From Gammaproteobacteria bacterium (GTDB lineage Bacteria > Pseudomonadota > Gammaproteobacteria > Steroidobacterales > Woeseiaceae): a stretch of DNA of 32,395 nt. Where the stretch lies: the NCBI GenBank assembly GCA_029881055.1, contig JAOUNH010000008.1, forward strand, positions 1 through 32,395, given 5' to 3'. Of this stretch, positions 30,229 to 32,395 are shown in pieces. Below the pieces are notes generated by a model that was not told where the DNA came from, ran no database searches, and was given only the letters and a program-made list of their open reading frames with translations. The translations under genes and the position numbers were made by a program. The first letter of the stretch is position 1. Each line of letters opens with the position of its first letter.

Positions 30229-31457
30229 GGGTCGTTTCCTTCGATTAGTGTCCGGGGAACGGGTTCAAGCGTTTCCAGCTTCTCCATCTCTTTCTTCGGA
30301 TGCACGCCAAGCTCAACGAACTTCCTTGCTCCGGGTAACACGCTGCGTTCGAGCGAGCCTACGGCCTTATTGTAGTTTTCGACGCTACCAGCGAGTTGCC
30401 GCCCGACCTTGTTCAAATGCGTGACAAAAGTGGTCAATCGCCCGTACAGATCTTCTGCCAGAATTCGAATTTCCTTTGCATTCTCGGCCAGAGACAACTG
30501 GCGCCAGCCGTAGGCGACGGCCTTCAGCAGCGCGACGAAACTGGTTGGGGTTGCCAGGATAATCTGACGCGACAGGGCATATTCGATCAGGTCCGGCTCC
30601 TCGGCGAGAGCGGCACTCAGAAACTGGTCGCCAGGAATGAACAGGATTACGAACTCGGGGCTTTCGTCGAACTGGTTCCAGTACGCCTTGGACGACAGCA
30701 TGCGGATGTGACCACGAACATTCTTCGCATGTCGTTCCAGACCCAGCTTGCGCTGGGCGTCGTCGGGCGCTTCGGCCGCCGCCAGATAGGCGTCGAGCGG
30801 CGTTTTGACGTCGACCACGAGCTGCCGTTGATCCGGCATTCGAACAACCATGTCCGGGCGAAAGATCTGGCCCTCTGTCTCAGAATGAACCTGTTCCACG
30901 AAGTCGCAATGCTCGACCATGCCGGCCAACTCGACGAGCCGGCGCAGCGTAATCTCGCCCCAGCGCCCACGCACCTCAGGACGCCGCAGCGCATTCACGA
31001 GGTTCTGCGTTTCCTGTTTCAGCGATTTCTGGTTGAGCTGCATTTCCTCGAGCTGATTCTTAATGCCACCGTAGGCTTCGCGACGCGATTTTTCGAGTTC
31101 GGCAATTTGCTGCTGCGACGCTTTAATGGCTTCGTTGATAGGCTTTACCAGCGCTTCCACGGCTTTTTCGCGTTCGGTCAGCTCACCGCGCGCCTTTTCC
31201 TGCTGCGTCTCGAGTCGCTGCTCCGCCAGTTTCAGAAAGGTGTCACTGTTGGCTTGCAACGACCGGTGAGAGAGTTCCGCGAAAGCCTGAGTCAATTTCG
31301 CGTTGGCAAGTTCGAAGGCCGATTCACGTTCCTCCACCATCCTCTTGTTGCGACTCCGGCCTATCAGGAGGGCGATACCGACGCCCAGGAGTAGCCCCAG
31401 CAGGAATCCCGGCAGGCCGATCGTCAGGTACAGTGGATCAAGAGTGAAGGAATTCAT
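30225..31457 (-). CDS. rmuC: DNA recombination protein RmuC
   Basis: N-terminal TM helix, coiled coil, LRRPEVRGRWGEITLRRLVELAGMVEHCDF, VVDVKTPLDAYLAA, FVILFIPGDQFLSAAL. Confidence 0.95.
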   Translation of the reverse strand: MNSFTLDPLYLTIGLPGFLLGLLLGVGIALLIGRSRNKRMVEERESAFELANAKLTQAFAELSHRSLQANSDTFLKLAEQRLETQQEKARGELTEREKAVEALVKPINEAIKASQQQIAELEKSRREAYGGIKNQLEEMQLNQKSLKQETQNLVNALRRPEVRGRWGEITLRRLVELAGMVEHCDFVEQVHSETEGQIFRPDMVVRMPDQRQLVVDVKTPLDAYLAAAEAPDDAQRKLGLERHAKNVRGHIRMLSSKAYWNQFDESPEFVILFIPGDQFLSAALAEEPDLIEYALSRQIILATPTSFVALLKAVAYGWRQLSLAENAKEIRILAEDLYGRLTTFVTHLNKVGRQLAGSVENYNKAVGSLERSVLPGARKFVELGVHPKKEMEKLETLEPVPRTLIEGNDP

Positions 31458-32146
31458 CAGTCCTCAAGATTAACTGCTTTGAGGACGATTTGTGCGAGTT
31501 CTTCGGTGCTCGTCGCGATGACATCGGCATCCCACTCACGCGGATCATCGTCCTCCGTGATGTATCCGTAACCGGCAGCAATGGTCGCCATTCCGGCGCG
31601 CTGCCCGGCTTCGATATCGCGGCCGGCATCGCCAACATAAATAGCCATTCCCGGATCCACACCGATGATGTCGCACGCCAGCAGCAGTGGGGCGGGGTCC
31701 GGTTTTCGAACCGACAAAGTATCGCCACTGATCACGCACCCCGAACGATCCACGAGCTTTAGCGCCGCAAGTAAGGGCAGGGTCAGGTACTCGGGTTTGT
31801 TGGTTACGACCCCCCAGGGGCAACCCAGTCCTTCGAGCTGGTCCAGCAGCTCGATAATTCCTGCGAATACTCTGGACTCCACGCAGATATTGTCCGCATA
31901 GCGCTCGAGATACAGCTGATGCATTTCGTCCCCTAATTCGATCTCAAGTTCGGGAAAGCCGACCCGGAGAAGTCCAATCGCGCCATTGGAGACATTCGAA
32001 CGGGCGAGTTCATACGGCGACAGGATGACGCTGTGCTCACGCTGCAATAAATGCAGCGCTGCCACCATATCGGGTGCCGTATCCACCAGCGTGCCATCGA
32101 GATCGAACAGGACGGCATTGTATTCCGCACCGTTGAGTTCACTCAC
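31457..32146 (-). CDS. gph: HAD-family phosphoglycolate phosphatase
   Basis: VLFDLDGTLVDTAPDMVAALH, GVVTNKPEYL, KPDPAPLLLACDIIGVDPGMAIYVGDAGRDIEAGQRAGM. Confidence 0.92.
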   Translation of the reverse strand: MSELNGAEYNAVLFDLDGTLVDTAPDMVAALHLLQREHSVILSPYELARSNVSNGAIGLLRVGFPELEIELGDEMHQLYLERYADNICVESRVFAGIIELLDQLEGLGCPWGVVTNKPEYLTLPLLAALKLVDRSGCVISGDTLSVRKPDPAPLLLACDIIGVDPGMAIYVGDAGRDIEAGQRAGMATIAAGYGYITEDDDPREWDADVIATSTEELAQIVLKAVNLED

Positions 32147-32395
32147 GTTGAAAATGCATCAGGTAGTTAACGTCCAGATTTGGTCCGAGTGAGTATTCTC
32201 GGGTGATCGGGTTGTAGTGCATACCTATGCTGTCCTTGAGCGCAAGACCGGCGCGCCTTGCCCAGCCTTCAAGTTCTGACGGTCGAATGAATTTTTCGTA
32301 TTCATGCGTGCCGGCCGGTAACAGTTTCAATATGTATTCGGCGCCTACTATGGCAAACACGAAGGCTTTCGGGTTGCGATTGATGGTCGAGAAAA
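32139..32395 (-). CDS. ubiG: Ubiquinone biosynthesis O-methyltransferase UbiG, C-terminal part (truncated by window edge)
   Basis: LKLLPAGTHEYEKFIRPSELEGWARRAGL..GMHYNPITREYSLGPNLDVNYLMHF matches the UbiG C-terminus; overlaps gph by 8 bp. Confidence 0.9.
   Translation of the reverse strand, partial: FSTINRNPKAFVFAIVGAEYILKLLPAGTHEYEKFIRPSELEGWARRAGLALKDSIGMHYNPITREYSLGPNLDVNYLMHFQRE

Noticed and set aside
30396-31394. Plus-strand 332-aa ORF opposite rmuC
   Set aside because: Antisense shadow of a conserved coiled-coil gene; composition mirrors it.

Overview
Window of a gammaproteobacterial chromosome (placement inferred from gene content; gene order is compatible with Xanthomonadales/Woeseiales-like lineages). 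Most of it is conserved core genome: gabD-like SSADH (-); rimP-nusA-infB-rbfA-truB-rpsO-pnp (+); YheT-like hydrolase, gluQ, and DksA with a Lys-rich extension (-); smc-zipA-ligA (+); parvulin PPIase, BolA, YciI, YciB (-); YciO/Sua5-like, scpA-scpB-rluB (+); ubiG(partial)-gph-rmuC-yciK-like SDR (-). A lower-GC accessory segment at about 19.85-24.1 kb sits between ligA and the PPIase. It carries two homologous DUF6502-like HTH proteins and a signal-peptide-bearing protein made of 44 uninterrupted octapeptide repeats (GIDGSSxx, 24-bp period, 22347-23402) ending in a DUF5666-like beta-rich domain. This DUF6502/DUF6502/GIDGSS module is the best candidate for an undescribed system. Other points of interest: a 173-bp MITE-like nested inverted repeat at the left edge, a rimP leader with two hairpins, a hairpin overlapping a candidate promoter upstream of the second DUF6502 gene, and an orphan minus-strand terminator suggesting a small RNA. 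All calls come from reading the sequence and supplied translations; no searches were run.
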